NCBI GenBank assembly: GCA_028706835.1
Contig: JAQTVL010000198.1
Span: 1-7,885, forward strand
Direction of reading: 5' to 3'
Length of the DNA stretch: 7,885 nucleotides
From: Phycisphaerae bacterium
GTDB lineage: Bacteria > Planctomycetota > Phycisphaerae > JAJVII01
Every line of letters starts with the position of its first letter. Within the stretch, counting starts at the first letter, position 1. The notes under the pieces were generated by a model. That model did no database searches. It was not told the origin of the DNA and saw nothing but the letters and a program-made list of their open reading frames with translations. Shown here in pieces: positions 7,383 to 7,885 of the stretch. Made by a program: the position numbers and the translations under genes.

Positions 7383-7462
7383 CTGGAGGGCCACGCTCCG
7401 TCGTGGCCGGGGCCGGGACGCAACGCGAGAAGGCGCGGACCCGACGGAGCGGGTCCCTCCAG
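7383..7462. repeat. Inverted-repeat element, 21-base arms
   Basis: Left arm 7383-7403 (CTGGAGGG then CGCTCCGTCG) and right arm 7442-7462 (CGACGGAGCG then CCCTCCAG) match in inverted orientation at 19 of 21 positions. The 38-base GC-rich spacer contains GGCCGGGGCCGGG. It is a different family from the 6832 element and has no coding sign. It is probably another dispersed intergenic palindrome. Confidence 0.7.
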
Positions 7463-7586
7463 AATGACCTCTGGCCATCTGGGCTGACTGGGCCGTTTTG
7501 GCCAACCCGTAATATGGGCCGTTTCGGGCAGCATGTGATTGGCTGGCCGGGGGTTGCGGCACGAAATCATCGTTGGTGCTCAGAAT

Positions 7587-7602
7587 TGTTCCACGTGGAA
7601 CA
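7587..7602. other. parS-like centromere site 1
   Basis: TGTTCCACGTGGAACA is a perfect 16-base palindrome. It agrees with the general bacterial parS pattern (TGTTnCACGTGnAACA) and with the form I recall for Pseudomonas parS. ParB would bind it, spread as a CTP-dependent clamp and recruit SMC-ScpAB. Binding is inferred from sequence only, and no parA/parB gene is in the window. Confidence 0.7.
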
Positions 7603-7688
7603 TTGCCGGGCGGGGGGACTTGGACAGACCCCCACCGCGGCTGAAGCCGCACCTCCCCCGCTACGCGGGAGAGGCGTGATACGAAGCT

Positions 7689-7704
7689 TGTTCCACGTGG
7701 AACA
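7689..7704. other. parS-like centromere site 2
   Basis: This is identical to site 1 over all 16 bases and starts exactly 102 bases after it, preceded by GAAGCT. The palindrome is fully conserved between units. Confidence 0.7.
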
Positions 7705-7790
7705 TTGCCGGCCGGGGGGACTTGGACAGACCCCCACCGCGGCTGAAGCCGCACCTCCCCCGCTACGCGGGAGAGGCGTGATACGAAGCT

Positions 7791-7806
7791 TGTTCCACGT
7801 GGAACA
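7791..7806. other. parS-like centromere site 3
   Basis: This is identical to sites 1 and 2 and again 102 bases on. Unit 3 has changed at four other positions while all 16 palindrome bases are kept, which is weak evidence that the site is the selected part of the repeat. Confidence 0.7.
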
Positions 7807-7885
7807 TTGCCGGCCGGGGGGACTTGGCCAGGCCCCCACCGCGGCTGAAGCCGCACCCCCCCCGCTGCGCGGGAGAGGCGTGATA

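Larger units (their letters stand above)
7587..7885. repeat. Tandem array of a 102-base unit carrying parS-like sites (continues past the right edge)
   Basis: Unit 1 is 7587-7688, unit 2 is 7689-7790, and unit 3 starts at 7791 and is cut by the window edge after 95 bases. Units 1 and 2 differ at one base (G at 7610, C at 7712). Unit 3 differs from unit 2 at four positions. Each unit holds, in order: the palindrome TGTTCCACGTGGAACA; a GGGGG...CCCCC stem; the hairpin GCGGCT-GA-AGCCGC; and the hairpin CCCGC-TAC-GCGGG (TGC in unit 3). Because 102 is a multiple of 3, reading frames stay open across the array on both strands, which creates long spurious ORFs. There are no CRISPR-like spacers. Confidence 0.9.

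Noticed and set aside
7287..7856. Minus-strand 189-codon frame with a 34-residue repeat
   Set aside because: The protein repeat simply mirrors the 102-base DNA repeat, and both strands are open there, which argues against coding.
7100..7885. Plus-strand frame open from 7100 to the window edge, with a CHKC...CGHC pattern at about 7238-7336 that recalls a transposase zinc ribbon
   Set aside because: There is no convincing start or ribosome site, the frame crosses palindromic repeats, and the tandem array keeps it open only because 102 is divisible by 3. A transposase remnant is possible but too weak to call.
7587..7885. CRISPR array
   Set aside because: The units are nearly identical over their full 102 bases, with no variable spacers and no cas genes.

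Overview
The window is GC-rich bacterial chromosome (about 73% G+C in one 60-base stretch of rnfC that I counted by hand). It has compact genes separated by intergenic regions full of palindromic repeats. The repeat style, the divergent Rnf-type genes and the scpB/argG sequences suggest a planctomycete, possibly a Phycisphaerae-like lineage. That assignment is from memory and is moderate at best; nothing here is a taxonomic marker gene.

Layout, left to right. (1) Positions 1-738, minus strand: a two-gene unit. A 106-residue protein of unknown function with an excellent ribosome-binding site is followed 8 bases later by the N-terminal part of a TIR-domain protein that runs off the left edge of the window. 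The TIR gene has no stop inside the window, so a scan for complete ORFs misses it. (2) Positions 739-900: the divergent intergenic region, with a candidate promoter for the TIR unit. (3) Positions 901-3640, plus strand: an rnfC-like and an rnfD-like gene for a membrane redox-driven ion pump, without rnfG, rnfE, rnfA or rnfB beside them. (4) Positions 3641-3952: intergenic DNA packed with inverted repeats, including a perfect 18-base pair. (5) Positions 3953-6080, plus strand: scpB (condensin subunit) and argG (argininosuccinate synthase), separated by an AT-rich inverted repeat that also supplies the end of scpB. argG ends in a strong intrinsic terminator. (6) Positions 6185-6724, plus strand: a small lysine-rich GIY-YIG-like protein with much lower G+C (about 47% in one line). 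(7) Positions 6725-7885: no convincing gene. It holds three inverted-repeat elements and then, from 7587 to the right edge, a tandem array of a 102-base unit, each unit opening with the perfect 16-base palindrome TGTTCCACGTGGAACA. This is a match to the bacterial parS centromere site bound by ParB.

The two most notable items are at the edges: the array of at least three parS-like sites on the right, and the small-protein/TIR unit on the left, which could be an NAD-linked defence or signalling module. scpB and parS both belong to chromosome segregation, since ParB on parS loads SMC-ScpAB, so their occurrence within about 4 kb is suggestive. They are, however, separated by unrelated genes. The other genes do not form one pathway.
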